Below, piece by piece: positions 37,402 through 46,330 of a stretch of DNA of 64,000 bases. Origin of the DNA: RI-92 sp037384645 (GTDB lineage Bacteria; Pseudomonadota; Gammaproteobacteria; UBA6429; Thiohalophilaceae); the NCBI GenBank assembly GCA_037384645.1, contig JARRNT010000005.1, positions 1-64,000 of the forward strand, written 5' to 3'. Under the pieces are notes generated by a model. That model was not told where the DNA came from, did no database searches, and saw only the letters and a program-made list of their open reading frames with translations. Every line of letters begins with the position of its first letter. The stretch's first letter is position 1. Made by a program: the position numbers and the translations under genes.

Positions 37402-38649
37402 ATGCCGACGCTATTCTTTCGTGTTTTTTTGCTCGTTCTGGGTTTTCTCGCAATTGCACCAAGCTATGCCGCAGCCGGCGATGCTGACTTTCAGGCCGGT
37501 ATAGCCGCGTTCAGGTCCGGTAACTACAACCAGGCCATCCTTGCCTTCGAGCGTGCCAGGCGCAAGGGCAAACACTCCAGTGATCTGTATTACAACCTGG
37601 GAGTTTCCTATTACAAAAGCGGGCAGTATCAAAATTCTGAGACAGCTTTCAGAAAACTGCTGAATGACAAAAATTTCCGACAACTGGCCGCATATAATCT
37701 GGGCCTCGTGGCGCTGGCCCAGAAACGAAAAGAGGACGCAATCACCTGGTTTCGCAAGGCGGCGGCCAGCCACGACAACAAAAAGGTGACAGCCCTGGCA
37801 AGACATATGCTGGACAAGTATGCACCACGCAAGTCAGCTCACCATATCAACGGCCTGCTCAGTCTGGGTTATGGTCACAACAGCAATGTCACCCTGGTAT
37901 CGACGGGTTCACCCACCCAGCAAGGCGATAATTACGCTCAACTGTTTGGGTTTATTTCGCTTCCTGCCGGCCGTGTCCTTATCAACGCAAGCCTGTTTGT
38001 TCTGAACTACCAGACTGTCAACAGTGCGGACTTCAGCCAGCTGTCTGCCGGTGTTATCTACCCCTTAACACACCACAAGTGGCTGTTGTTGCCCGGTCTT
38101 TCACTGAACAAAGACAAGCTCGACCATTCGGACTTTATCACGGTGACGAACCTGCAGCTGACAGCAAGCAGGCCTCTCTTTGCAAAAAGTAAATTAAAAT
38201 TGCGTTATCGTTACAGCGATATCAGTGCCGATGCGGCTAGCTATACCTATTTGCAGGGTAGTCGGCAACAATTTCGTGTGCAGGCGACTCGCCCCACTCC
38301 CTGGGGTCGCCTGCGAGTACGCTACGAGCTGGAACTCAACAACCGCCGGAACCTGAGCACCGCCAATTACTCACCCACGCGCCACACTCTACTCGCCCGA
38401 CTCAGACAACTTCATGACCATGGCTGGCGTACGCAAGAGACAGTCAGCTGGCGCCAGAGTCATTACGGCGCTGTCGCTGGCGTGAGCCGGGACGATAACC
38501 GTTATGAACTGGTTTTGAGCGCAGATACCCGCTTTGGCACAAGCTGGCGTGGCGGCGTTCGCTACACGTATTCGGATAACCAGTCCAATCTTGCGAATGA
38601 AACCTATACCCGCAATGACCTGCAGGCCTATCTGCAACGGTTGTTCTGA
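37402..38649 (+). CDS. exported TPR and beta-barrel outer-membrane protein
   Basis: 415 residues from the ATG of MPTLFFRVFLL; an earlier in-frame start would add 21 residues. Signal peptide to about residue 25, three or so TPR units (about 30-145: AAFRSGNYNQAILAFERA, SGQYQNSETAFRKLL, KRKEDAITWFRKA), then alternating beta-strands to a terminal Phe (AYLQRLF), as in TPR-plus-barrel proteins such as Slam/DUF560-like modifiers. Weakly hydrophobic barrel strands are seen from about residue 145. Role unknown. Confidence 0.8.
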   Translation: MPTLFFRVFLLVLGFLAIAPSYAAAGDADFQAGIAAFRSGNYNQAILAFERARRKGKHSSDLYYNLGVSYYKSGQYQNSETAFRKLLNDKNFRQLAAYNLGLVALAQKRKEDAITWFRKAAASHDNKKVTALARHMLDKYAPRKSAHHINGLLSLGYGHNSNVTLVSTGSPTQQGDNYAQLFGFISLPAGRVLINASLFVLNYQTVNSADFSQLSAGVIYPLTHHKWLLLPGLSLNKDKLDHSDFITVTNLQLTASRPLFAKSKLKLRYRYSDISADAASYTYLQGSRQQFRVQATRPTPWGRLRVRYELELNNRRNLSTANYSPTRHTLLARLRQLHDHGWRTQETVSWRQSHYGAVAGVSRDDNRYELVLSADTRFGTSWRGGVRYTYSDNQSNLANETYTRNDLQAYLQRLF

Positions 38650-38700
38650 TATACCACCTGCAGCAAATCCATGAGGCGAGTTTTTAAATTTACGGACGCA

Positions 38701-38738
38701 AAAGAAAACGGCTGATACAGTTTCCTGTATCAGCCGTT
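38701..38738 (-). terminator. intrinsic terminator of the FKBP gene
   Basis: Perfect 14-base stem AACGGCTGATACAG (38707-38720) with CTGTATCAGCCGTT (38725-38738), loop TTTC. Read on the minus strand it is followed by TTTTCTTT. It sits 22 bases past the FKBP stop and shields the convergent barrel gene. Confidence 0.92.
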
Positions 38739-38760
38739 CGCCAGTTATGCTCGGCGTGAA

Positions 38761-39495
38761 CTATTTCTTGATGCTGAGCAGTTCGATATCAAATACCAGC
38801 GTTTCTCCCGGACGAATTACGCCGCCGGCACCATGATCACCATAGGCAAGTTCTGGCGGAATCACTACTTGCCACTTGGAGCCCACCGGCATCATTTGCA
38901 GGATCTCGGTCCAGCCCGGGATAACGCCGTTTACCGGGAAGGTCGCCGGACGTCCGCGTTTGTAGGAGCTGTCGAAGACCTTGCCATTGACCAGCTTACC
39001 TGTGTAGTTAACGCTGACCTTGTCATCCGCCTTTGGCTTCTTGCCCTTACCTTCCTTGAGAATCTTGTACATGATGCCGCTCTTGGTAACCTTCACGCCC
39101 TTTTCTTTGCGGAACTTGGCGCGGAACTTGTCACCCTCAGCCTTGGCAATCTTGCCTTCCTTCTGCATTTGCGCCTTGCGCTTTGCCATCTCGGCCTTGT
39201 GTTTGGCTTGCTCACGCTCCTGGAATTTTTTAAGCACAGCCTCTGTCTCTTTCTCGGACTGGCGGAGTTTGTGGCCCTTGAGCATATCGCTGATCGCCTC
39301 GGTAAGAATGGCCGGGTCCAGCTCCTTGTCCAGGCCCTGGCGTTTGAGACTGTCGCCAATACGTACCCCGATGGCATAGCTCAGACGCGCCTTGTCATTC
39401 GTGAGTTTTTTACCGGCGGCGGCAGCATTCAAGCTCACGCTCAGGCTAAGCAGGAAAGCGGCCAGAAAATAGAAATATCGTTTCACGTATCGCAT
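38761..39495 (-). CDS. FKBP-type peptidyl-prolyl isomerase, exported
   Basis: 244 residues. Signal peptide MRYVKRYFYFLAAFLLSLSVSLNAAAA, an N-terminal helical dimerization region (about 33-135) including a Lys/Glu-rich coiled helix, and the FKBP domain (about 150-243) with VNYTGKLVNGKVFDSSYKRG and PPELAYGDHGAGGVIRPGETLVFDIEL. FkpA/Mip-like periplasmic folding factor. It has its own strong terminator. Confidence 0.93.
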   Translation of the reverse strand: MRYVKRYFYFLAAFLLSLSVSLNAAAAGKKLTNDKARLSYAIGVRIGDSLKRQGLDKELDPAILTEAISDMLKGHKLRQSEKETEAVLKKFQEREQAKHKAEMAKRKAQMQKEGKIAKAEGDKFRAKFRKEKGVKVTKSGIMYKILKEGKGKKPKADDKVSVNYTGKLVNGKVFDSSYKRGRPATFPVNGVIPGWTEILQMMPVGSKWQVVIPPELAYGDHGAGGVIRPGETLVFDIELLSIKK

Positions 39496-39580
39496 CCTTA
39501 TACTGTATTTGTGGGTAATTGCTCCGGATGATAACGGATTTGACGCGCCAGAGATAGGCGCGAATGGCTATACCTTCACA

Positions 39581-39597
39581 GATCCGTTATACGGATC
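39581..39597. repeat. short palindrome downstream of the DUF302 gene
   Basis: GATCCGT-TAT-ACGGATC, perfect 7-base arms, between the FKBP start and the DUF302 stop. No T-run, so at best a weak terminator or a protein site. Confidence 0.4.
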
Positions 39598-39605
39598 CGG
39601 CAGGT

Positions 39606-40064
39606 TTAATTGTTCATGCCGTAATCGTGCATTTCCCTGAACATAACCTGCAAATCCTGCTCCCAGCCTTTTACCATCTTTTTCAGGTGCGGATCTTTTG
39701 CGTTGATCAGGATATCCAGATTTGGCGCAACCAGCAGGGTGTCTTCATTTTCGGCATAAATCGCCACTTTTAACGGCAAGTAGGGTATTAGCTTGGGATG
39801 GTGCCTGATGATCCAGCGGTCCTGCTTTTCCTTGCCGAAAAACACCACGCGGTACTTGTCGGTTTTATATCCGCTCATGGAGAGACCCACATCCACGCGT
39901 TGGACCCGGCTCAGTTTGTAGCCATGCTCCTTGATGACCTCCTGAAATTTCAGCATCGTCTCCGGAAACGGTGACTTGACCCGTACCATTAATAATTCTT
40001 CGGCACTCACTGGCAGGCTGAACGCCAGCAACAGGAGCAATCCCAGGCTTAACAAACGTCTCAT
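39606..40064 (-). CDS. exported DUF302 protein
   Basis: 152 residues with a signal peptide (to about residue 22, LPVSAEE). The rest is a DUF302 domain (KFQEVIKEHGYKLSRVQRVDVG, YRVVFFGKE, LLVAPNLDILINAKDPHLKKMVKGWEQDL). Its ATG overlaps the stop of the cytochrome gene by 4 bases (ATGA), so it is translationally coupled. The same domain is at the C-terminus of that cytochrome. Confidence 0.88.
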   Translation of the reverse strand: MRRLLSLGLLLLLAFSLPVSAEELLMVRVKSPFPETMLKFQEVIKEHGYKLSRVQRVDVGLSMSGYKTDKYRVVFFGKEKQDRWIIRHHPKLIPYLPLKVAIYAENEDTLLVAPNLDILINAKDPHLKKMVKGWEQDLQVMFREMHDYGMNN

Positions 40065-41095
40065 AAGGTTGCCTCATCGAGAATATCGGAATAGACCTGA
40101 TACATGTGATCGCAGAGCTTGTTCAGCTCATTATTATTAAACATGTGGCTCAGGCGCTTGGGATTGATCGCCGCGACCTTGACCACGCCATTTTGTTCAT
40201 AGGCGGTCACCCGGCAGGGCAGGAACAGGCCTACCCGGGGGTCGATGGCCAGCGCCTTGTTCAGCAGCTCAAAATTACAGAAGTAGACGATAACTTCTTT
40301 CTTTGATTCCTTGTCGGGCGGGACAAAACCGGAATCCATGGTCTGTACCCGTATGATTTTGAAATTCCTGCCAATGGCAGCACGTTTGATAGCCGCGACC
40401 ACTTTATCAAGACTTTGCGATGCCTCGTAGACCATGGTCATGGGCTCGTTTTCATTCGGCTCCGGCTTCAGGTCTTTCTGAAAACTGCGCACGTAGGCAA
40501 CGAGGTCATCAATATCCTGCATCTTGACCTTTTTGCCCTTGAAAGGATTCATGGGCGTGCCTTTGCGGCCCTCCAGCAGGGTATTCTTGATCATGGTATC
40601 TGTGGCACTGGCAAGGAAACCGGCATTATTCAGGGCCGGCGCCAGGATCGGCAGATTACGCGGCCGGGAGAAGGTCACACCGGTACCTTTGCCACCCTGG
40701 CCATGGTCACCATGACAAACCGCGCAATCCTGGGCAAACAACTGCTTGCCGCGGGCAATATTACCGTGGATGCGTGCAGGATTGCGCTTGGGCGCCTTGA
40801 CGTGGGTAAAGCTGCGAATGTAGTGAATAATCTTGTAGACCTGCTCGTCACTCAGGCTGGTAAATGCCGGCATGACCCGACCCGGGCGGCCCATGCGTAT
40901 CGTGGTATACAAAAACTTGTTGTCGACCTGGCGTTGAAAGTCCGGCAGCGCCAATGGTACGCCCACGCCACCCTTGCCATGTTCACCGTGACAGACGGCG
41001 CAATTGTTCTCGAACAGGGTCGCACCGGTCTGGCCGGCACTCATCGCGGCGGTCGACCAGAGCAGTAAACCGACTAACAGGATTTGCTTAATCAC
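40061..41095 (-). CDS. diheme cytochrome c fused to DUF302
   Basis: 344 residues. Signal peptide (to about 20). Two class-I cytochrome c domains with heme motifs C32-AV-C35-H36 and C124-AV-C127-H128, including a Met-containing MPAFTSLSDEQV segment. A C-terminal DUF302 domain (about 225-340, LFLPCRVTAYEQ) follows. A periplasmic electron carrier with a DUF302 partner domain. It starts 90 bases from the divergent double-thioredoxin gene, which probably shares its regulation. Confidence 0.92.
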   Translation of the reverse strand: MIKQILLVGLLLWSTAAMSAGQTGATLFENNCAVCHGEHGKGGVGVPLALPDFQRQVDNKFLYTTIRMGRPGRVMPAFTSLSDEQVYKIIHYIRSFTHVKAPKRNPARIHGNIARGKQLFAQDCAVCHGDHGQGGKGTGVTFSRPRNLPILAPALNNAGFLASATDTMIKNTLLEGRKGTPMNPFKGKKVKMQDIDDLVAYVRSFQKDLKPEPNENEPMTMVYEASQSLDKVVAAIKRAAIGRNFKIIRVQTMDSGFVPPDKESKKEVIVYFCNFELLNKALAIDPRVGLFLPCRVTAYEQNGVVKVAAINPKRLSHMFNNNELNKLCDHMYQVYSDILDEATL

Positions 41096-41185
41096 TGGCT
41101 GGATTTCCTTCTACAATCAAGATGTGTGACATTGAGTTCAGCATCTGTTGATAATGTTAATGAATAATCCAGCTGGAATATACCC

Positions 41186-42235
41186 ATGCCGAAAGCCATC
41201 ATCGCAAAATCTCCGAATTTCCTGATATATATCATGATCTTTGTAACTGGGCTGCTTTTCCGGCCCGCCCCCGCCACCAGCCAGACAGCAGGGTTTGCCG
41301 ATGCCCCGTTATCTCAACCTCTGGTGCTGCCCGACTGGTTCAAACTCAGCTTCCTGGATTTTCGCGAAGACCTGCATGACGCCAACAGGAACAAGCGTGG
41401 CCTGATTATTTATTTCGGCCGCCATGACTGCCCCTATTGCAAGGCGCAACTGGAGAAAAACTGGGGCCAGCCGGATATCGTTACCTATACCCGTGCGCAT
41501 TTCGACGTGGTCGCGATCGACGTGCTCGGCGATCGGCGGGTTACCGATTTCGCCGGCAGGGAAATGAGCGAAAAGGAATTTGCCATTGCCCACCGCGCCA
41601 ATTTCACGCCAACGCTGTTCTTTTACGATAACCAGGGCAAACTCGCACTCAAGCTTGCCGGGTATCGCCCGCCTTACCAGTTCCGTGCCGCGCTGGAGTA
41701 TGCCGCCGATCACCATCAACAAGAAGGCAGTTTTCGCAGCTACCTGGCCCGCGCAGAAAATGCCGAGAGTTACGGTTACGACACACTTAATCCCTACCCG
41801 GATTTTCACCCGCCCGCCTTTCTCACCGATTACAGCCAGCATAAGCACCGCAAACCGCTGTTGCTGGTATTCGAGCGCGGTCACTGCCACGCCTGTGATG
41901 TCCTGCACGCCGGACCACTGAACCAGCCCCAAATCAGGCAGTTAATGGACAGGATCGATGCCGTGCAATTAAACATGTGGCGTGATGTCCCCGTCGTCAC
42001 CCCGCAGGGGAAACACACCACCAGCAAACGCTGGGCCGAACAACTGGGGCTGAGTTATGCACCCACGCTGATTTTCTATGCCGGCAACGGCAAGGAAATC
42101 ATCCGGATCGATTCCGTCCTCGGTTTTTACCGCCTGCGTGGCGTACTGCGTTATGTCCTCAGCGACGGTTACCGGAAATTTCCCACCTACCAGCAATGGC
42201 GTAGCCAGAAGGCCAACAGCGTCCCCCCGTCCTGA
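41186..42235 (+). CDS. exported protein with two thioredoxin folds
   Basis: 349 residues. A signal peptide or anchor runs to about residue 32. Thioredoxin fold 1 (about 50-165) has C82-PY-C85; fold 2 (about 215-335) has C234-HA-C237. Each has its own cis-Pro loop (FTPTLFFYDN, YAPTLIFYAG). It resembles SoxW/thioredoxin_2-type reductases in sulfur-oxidizers, but the tandem arrangement is uncommon. Divergent from the cytochrome-DUF302 operon, suggesting a shared redox task. Confidence 0.87.
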   Translation: MPKAIIAKSPNFLIYIMIFVTGLLFRPAPATSQTAGFADAPLSQPLVLPDWFKLSFLDFREDLHDANRNKRGLIIYFGRHDCPYCKAQLEKNWGQPDIVTYTRAHFDVVAIDVLGDRRVTDFAGREMSEKEFAIAHRANFTPTLFFYDNQGKLALKLAGYRPPYQFRAALEYAADHHQQEGSFRSYLARAENAESYGYDTLNPYPDFHPPAFLTDYSQHKHRKPLLLVFERGHCHACDVLHAGPLNQPQIRQLMDRIDAVQLNMWRDVPVVTPQGKHTTSKRWAEQLGLSYAPTLIFYAGNGKEIIRIDSVLGFYRLRGVLRYVLSDGYRKFPTYQQWRSQKANSVPPS

Positions 42236-42329
42236 TCCAGTCTGCCTTGCGTTACATGCGCAACCGATGCAGCCAGGCCCATTGATGATGTTATGCCTGT
42301 CGCGGCAAATGCTATTCGCTACAGTTCGC

Positions 42330-43274
42330 CTATGTGCAGAGGCGATGATAATGCTTGTAGCAGAATGCAATGAGCCGATGGCGTTCACGCCGAATCCGTT
42401 TGAATACCGGTGTCGCCGTAAGTGGCGGTTGTAACAGCGCAAGCTTGTCCTCAAGCATCGCTTCCAGCACACACAGATCGTGTATCTTGCCCAGGCACCG
42501 GCCGAGCTTGTCCAGCCGAAGCTGTATTCGATTTTGTCCCGGCAAGGCATCTGCCACCATCTCCACCTGATAAAACAGGGTTTTGACCCGCTTGCGCCAG
42601 GCATGCAGATCCATGCAGGTGGCCGAGCCCAGCGCACGCTCACCGGCCTTGCACATTTTTGCGAAACGACGCTCAATTACTGCAACCTGTGGTTGGCGTG
42701 GCAGGGCCAGGCAGGTGAATGTCGGCAGTAGCTCCCGAATCTGTGCGATGCATGAATCAAGTGAGGTGATGTCTGGCGGCGAGTCGAGGTCTTGCGCAAT
42801 CAGCTGACTCAACACATCAACCAGGCGTTGGGTCTTTTTCCCCGGGTATCTGGCCACGAGTTTTGTCAGAGTCTGCACTGCGACCTCCCGATCGCGCTGT
42901 GCAGACAGGGCATGGCTGAGGTCGCGCAGACTCGTCACCAGTTGCGGATACGCCGGTGTGCTGTCCGTCACCGCATGACATAACTTCAACCAGGCCCGGG
43001 TCCGTTTGATACTCACCCGGAGGCGATGAATTTCTCTGGCTGACGGGGACGCCGGCAAGGCTTGCAGCAACGCCGCCAGCTGAGAGGCCGGGTGATTATC
43101 ACTGTTCTGGCTGGTTCGCTTCATCACGGCTTGCACCTGGAAGGATGACTGCAGCATGTTGAAACCAACGAAGCCGGTCAGCCACAGCCAGTGAATGTTA
43201 ACCAGTTGTGACAGTGCCAGGCTGACCAGGATCACCGTGCCAGCAAAGGCAAGAACGATTTTATCAATACTCAT
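42330..43274 (-). CDS. DUF2892-like membrane segment fused to CHAD domain
   Basis: 314 residues. Residues 1-50 (MSIDKIVLAFAGTVILVSLA...WLWLTGFVGFNMLQSSF) match the start of the small membrane protein family DUF2892. From about 60 to 310 there is a CHAD domain with its conserved basic helices (REIHRLRVSIKRTRAWLKL, AWRKRVKTLFYQVEM). CHAD proteins bind polyphosphate. The fusion suggests membrane-tethered polyphosphate binding. Confidence 0.82.
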   Translation of the reverse strand: MSIDKIVLAFAGTVILVSLALSQLVNIHWLWLTGFVGFNMLQSSFQVQAVMKRTSQNSDNHPASQLAALLQALPASPSAREIHRLRVSIKRTRAWLKLCHAVTDSTPAYPQLVTSLRDLSHALSAQRDREVAVQTLTKLVARYPGKKTQRLVDVLSQLIAQDLDSPPDITSLDSCIAQIRELLPTFTCLALPRQPQVAVIERRFAKMCKAGERALGSATCMDLHAWRKRVKTLFYQVEMVADALPGQNRIQLRLDKLGRCLGKIHDLCVLEAMLEDKLALLQPPLTATPVFKRIRRERHRLIAFCYKHYHRLCT

Positions 43275-43574
43275 AATTTACTCTCCCGTTATTATCCGTA
43301 ATCCAGGTGTTACACACCCATATTGGCCAAAGATTATACGTAACTCATACAGGTTTGTTTAGACATACCAGGCGGCGAAATGTCACACACTGTTAATAGG
43401 TGTTTTTATCCTCCGACTGTCAGTAAGGGAATTCTGACCCACGCCACGCCCACCTCTGTGTCGTTGACTGACGGCCAGCAAACCCGTGATAGTTTTCCTT
43501 GATTTGTCATAAATAACAGCATAGATTTTAGGGCTCTGTAATTAGCTGTATGCGCTGGGAGACGCTGGATTGTC
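43275..43574. other. divergent intergenic region
   Basis: 300 bases between the CHAD gene and the next plus-strand gene. Apart from the promoter-like element at its right end nothing is seen. Confidence 0.4.
43499..43527 (+). promoter_or_regulatory. possible sigma-70 promoter for the 43575 gene
   Basis: TTGATT, a 17-base spacer and TAGATT, about 48 bases before the start codon. Each hexamer matches the consensus at 4 of 6 positions. Confidence 0.35.
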
Positions 43575-44441
43575 ATGAACCGACCCCTGTTTTTCGTCTT
43601 ACCTGGAGTCGGCCTGCTGCTGTTCGCTATCCTGACCAATGCAGACGCCGCCCCGGGCGCCCTGCCCGATTTTCGTGCCGAGGTCCACGTCCGCGACCGG
43701 ATCAATGGCAAAATGTATACTGCCAAGGTGGCGGTCAGCCGCTATGGCAAGCGCAGCGAAACCACCCATCCCCGTTACGGCAAGATGATCGCTATCGCCA
43801 ATCTGGCACATAAAACCTGTCGCACTTACCTGGTCAACAAGAAGGCCTACTACCAGGAAGCCCTGGATCCCCGGTCGCCGGATTGCGATCTTGACCTCGA
43901 CCGCCTGTTCGGTGAGTACGCCGACACGGCCAACACGTACAGCTATCACGTGCTGGGGGCGACCAAACCCTGCGGCCACTACAAGCGTCGTAAGCTGGGC
44001 GAGGGCATGGTCAACGGCCGCAATACCATCAAGTGGGAATGTACCGACCCGATCAAGCAAGTAACCTATACGGAATGGTTCGATCCGCAACTGGGCCGCG
44101 TGATCAAGCACGAAGAGGCGCGTATCGTGAAGGAATATGACCATATCGTGGTCGAGCCCCTGGCCAAATCCCTGTTCGCCAACCTGCAGGGTTATCGTAA
44201 ATACACACAGAACAGCTTTTTTGACCTGTTACGCATCCCCGAATTCAGCACCACCACCAAAAAGCCGACAGATATGAGCAAGCTGCTGCCCAACGACCGT
44301 TTGCAGATATGCATGGAAAATTGTCAGGCCAGACACAACGAGTGTAATACCACGGCCAAGGGCGATGCCGGGCATAAAAAATGCGACCACGCGTTTGACC
44401 AATGCGCATCGGTTTGTGAGAAAAAATACCCACCACAATAA
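43575..44441 (+). CDS. exported protein of unknown function, Cys-rich C-terminus
   Basis: 288 residues with a signal peptide (MNRPLFFVLPGVGLLLFAILTNADA). The middle region (about 30-215) looks beta-rich, with ISRYGKR-like and IKWECTDP segments. The last 45 residues carry six cysteines in a C-x3-C...C...C-x6-C-x3-C-like pattern (CMENCQARHNECN, CDHAFDQCASVCEKK). Unknown family; a periplasmic or surface role is likely. Confidence 0.75.
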   Translation: MNRPLFFVLPGVGLLLFAILTNADAAPGALPDFRAEVHVRDRINGKMYTAKVAVSRYGKRSETTHPRYGKMIAIANLAHKTCRTYLVNKKAYYQEALDPRSPDCDLDLDRLFGEYADTANTYSYHVLGATKPCGHYKRRKLGEGMVNGRNTIKWECTDPIKQVTYTEWFDPQLGRVIKHEEARIVKEYDHIVVEPLAKSLFANLQGYRKYTQNSFFDLLRIPEFSTTTKKPTDMSKLLPNDRLQICMENCQARHNECNTTAKGDAGHKKCDHAFDQCASVCEKKYPPQ

Positions 44442-44490
44442 GCGCGCGCACAAGCGGTCCCGCGACGCCCGAACCCGCAACATAAAAACG

Positions 44491-45381
44491 CTATCCCTGT
44501 TTGGCAAACAGACGCTGGGCGCGTGCATAACCGAGTTCAACCATTTCCTCGGCGCGGTAAAATTCGAAAATACTGCAGGCATTCACCGGTATCTCGACAA
44601 GATAATCGGTGTTGTAGGCGGCAAGCTTGAAACGCGTAATCAGGTGCTGCATCGCCTCCAGCGAGCGGGACATCAGCTCGAACATATTGGTCGAGTCGCT
44701 ATCATCCTCGTCGCTGGAGAAATGCGACTGCAGGCTTTCGATGTATTCGGCGATGGCATTGCGATAACTGTTACCGATCTTGTCGTTATCCTGCTGTGCT
44801 TCCTCCGGCTCGGCCAGCGCCTCCGGCTTGCCGCTCAGGCTGACGGCGACCGTGAGGTCGGTAATGTCTTTCAGCGTCGGCGCAAGCGGTACCGGGTTCA
44901 GCAGCCCGCCATCGACCAGCAGGCGGCCGTGAAACTTGACCGGGGTAAAGATCGTCGGGATCGCGATCGAGGCCCGGATCGCATCAAACAGCGAACCGCG
45001 GGTAAGCCAGACCTCCCGCCCGGCATTCAGGTCAGTGGCCACTGCGGTAAAGGATAGCGGCAGGTCCTCGATCCGGATATCGCCCAGCATGTTGCGCAAC
45101 TTGTTGATAATCCGGTCGCCGCTGAACAGCCCGGCACGGCTGTAGGCAAAATCGAGTAACTGCATGACATCGCGTTTGCGCAGGGCAGCGACCCATTTCT
45201 CGTAAATATCGAGTTTGCCGGCGGCATAGATACCGCCGATTAACGCCCCCATGGAAGCGCCCGCGATCGAGCGGATCGTATAGCCGTTTTCCTCCAGGCT
45301 CCTGATGACCCCGATATGCGCCAGGCCTCGCGCGCCCCCGCTACCCAGTATCAACGAAACTGTTTTTTGTGCTGTACTCAT
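44491..45381 (-). CDS. patatin-like phospholipase
   Basis: 296 residues from the ATG, with GTG one codon earlier as the alternative. Oxyanion loop GSGGARGLAH, nucleophile Ser43 in GASMG and the catalytic Asp of VDGGLLNPVP around residue 155. Bacterial patatins hydrolyse membrane lipids or serve as RssA-like proteins. Immediately upstream on the same strand is slyX (12-base gap). Confidence 0.93.
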   Translation of the reverse strand: MSTAQKTVSLILGSGGARGLAHIGVIRSLEENGYTIRSIAGASMGALIGGIYAAGKLDIYEKWVAALRKRDVMQLLDFAYSRAGLFSGDRIINKLRNMLGDIRIEDLPLSFTAVATDLNAGREVWLTRGSLFDAIRASIAIPTIFTPVKFHGRLLVDGGLLNPVPLAPTLKDITDLTVAVSLSGKPEALAEPEEAQQDNDKIGNSYRNAIAEYIESLQSHFSSDEDDSDSTNMFELMSRSLEAMQHLITRFKLAAYNTDYLVEIPVNACSIFEFYRAEEMVELGYARAQRLFAKQG

Positions 45382-45393
45382 CACCTGCTTCTG

Positions 45394-45615
45394 TCAGTAG
45401 TGCGGTGGTGGTGCCTCGTCCGCCGGAGAAGGACGCAAGGCATCACTGAGTTGCTGCATCTGTACGAGCAGGGCCTTGACCTCGTGCTCGAGTTTGTCGA
45501 TCTGCGCCTGCTGGCGTGTCACGATGTCATTCAGAGTTTGAATGGTATCTTCCTGGAAAGCCAGTTGTGTTTGCAACTCAGTGACATGTTGTTCCAGTTC
45601 CGGGGCACTCGGCAT
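45394..45615 (-). CDS. slyX: SlyX-family protein
   Basis: 73 residues, the usual size. A single coiled coil (LEQHVTELQTQLAFQEDTIQTLNDIVTRQQAQIDKLEHEVKAL) and the terminal PPPHY motif. Function unknown. Likely co-transcribed with the patatin gene. Confidence 0.93.
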   Translation of the reverse strand: MPSAPELEQHVTELQTQLAFQEDTIQTLNDIVTRQQAQIDKLEHEVKALLVQMQQLSDALRPSPADEAPPPHY

Positions 45616-45639
45616 TTTGCGGTTTCCTTTCTTGCTGGT

Positions 45640-46176
45640 TCAGGCTGGATTCTCGCGGACAAATTCCTGCAGCCATTGGTCGGCCCACCAGTTGGCATTG
45701 GCCTCGGTGTTCTTAAGCCGGACCTGGCGCGAGTGGCTCAGGAAATGAAAACACTCGTGTGCCAGGGTGTGCAGGGCACACTCTTCCAGATCATTAAAGC
45801 GGAAGGTCATCGCCCCAGAATACCAGCCCTGTTTGTGGGATGCAGATGGGATCCGGCCCCAGTGATGGTAAACAAACGGTGGCGCCAGCTCGATGTTGAC
45901 GCTGGCGCGTAAACGATAACCCCGCTCCACCAGGCGATTACGTAAACGCATGCGACATGGATAAGTACAGCAGCCGTGCAGGATTGCCTTACGATTCAGT
46001 GGCAACAGTTTAATCGATTCCAACTTTTCAGTATCGAAGCTCTGCAACTTGTCGCTGATAAAAGACAGGATATGGGGCATCGACACCTTGTCGATGACCT
46101 TGTACGGCGTGGGTGTAAGCGTCGCGATATTCACAGGACTCAAAACTCGGTTTACGCTGTCACTATACACAAACAT
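45640..46176 (-). CDS. small putative metalloprotease (zincin motif)
   Basis: 178 residues. A zincin motif H140-E141-C-F-H144 within HTLAHECFHFLSHSRQ, followed by ANANWWADQW. No signal peptide. SprT-like size, but the CxxC zinc ribbon of SprT is missing. The start may be internal at MPHILSF. Proteolytic activity is inferred from the motif only. 24 bases upstream of slyX. Confidence 0.7.
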   Translation of the reverse strand: MFVYSDSVNRVLSPVNIATLTPTPYKVIDKVSMPHILSFISDKLQSFDTEKLESIKLLPLNRKAILHGCCTYPCRMRLRNRLVERGYRLRASVNIELAPPFVYHHWGRIPSASHKQGWYSGAMTFRFNDLEECALHTLAHECFHFLSHSRQVRLKNTEANANWWADQWLQEFVRENPA

Positions 46177-46330
46177 ACTTATATATAGTATTGGTTATCG
46201 CATCACAATTCGTCAGCCTGTTGCCACAGTTTGTCCGGATCAGGGCGGGATCTGGCTGGCGAATTCCGTTAAAATCTGCCACATTGATGGTGAGTAACGG
46301 GCCCCCAGGCCTCTTCCGGATACGCATTGC

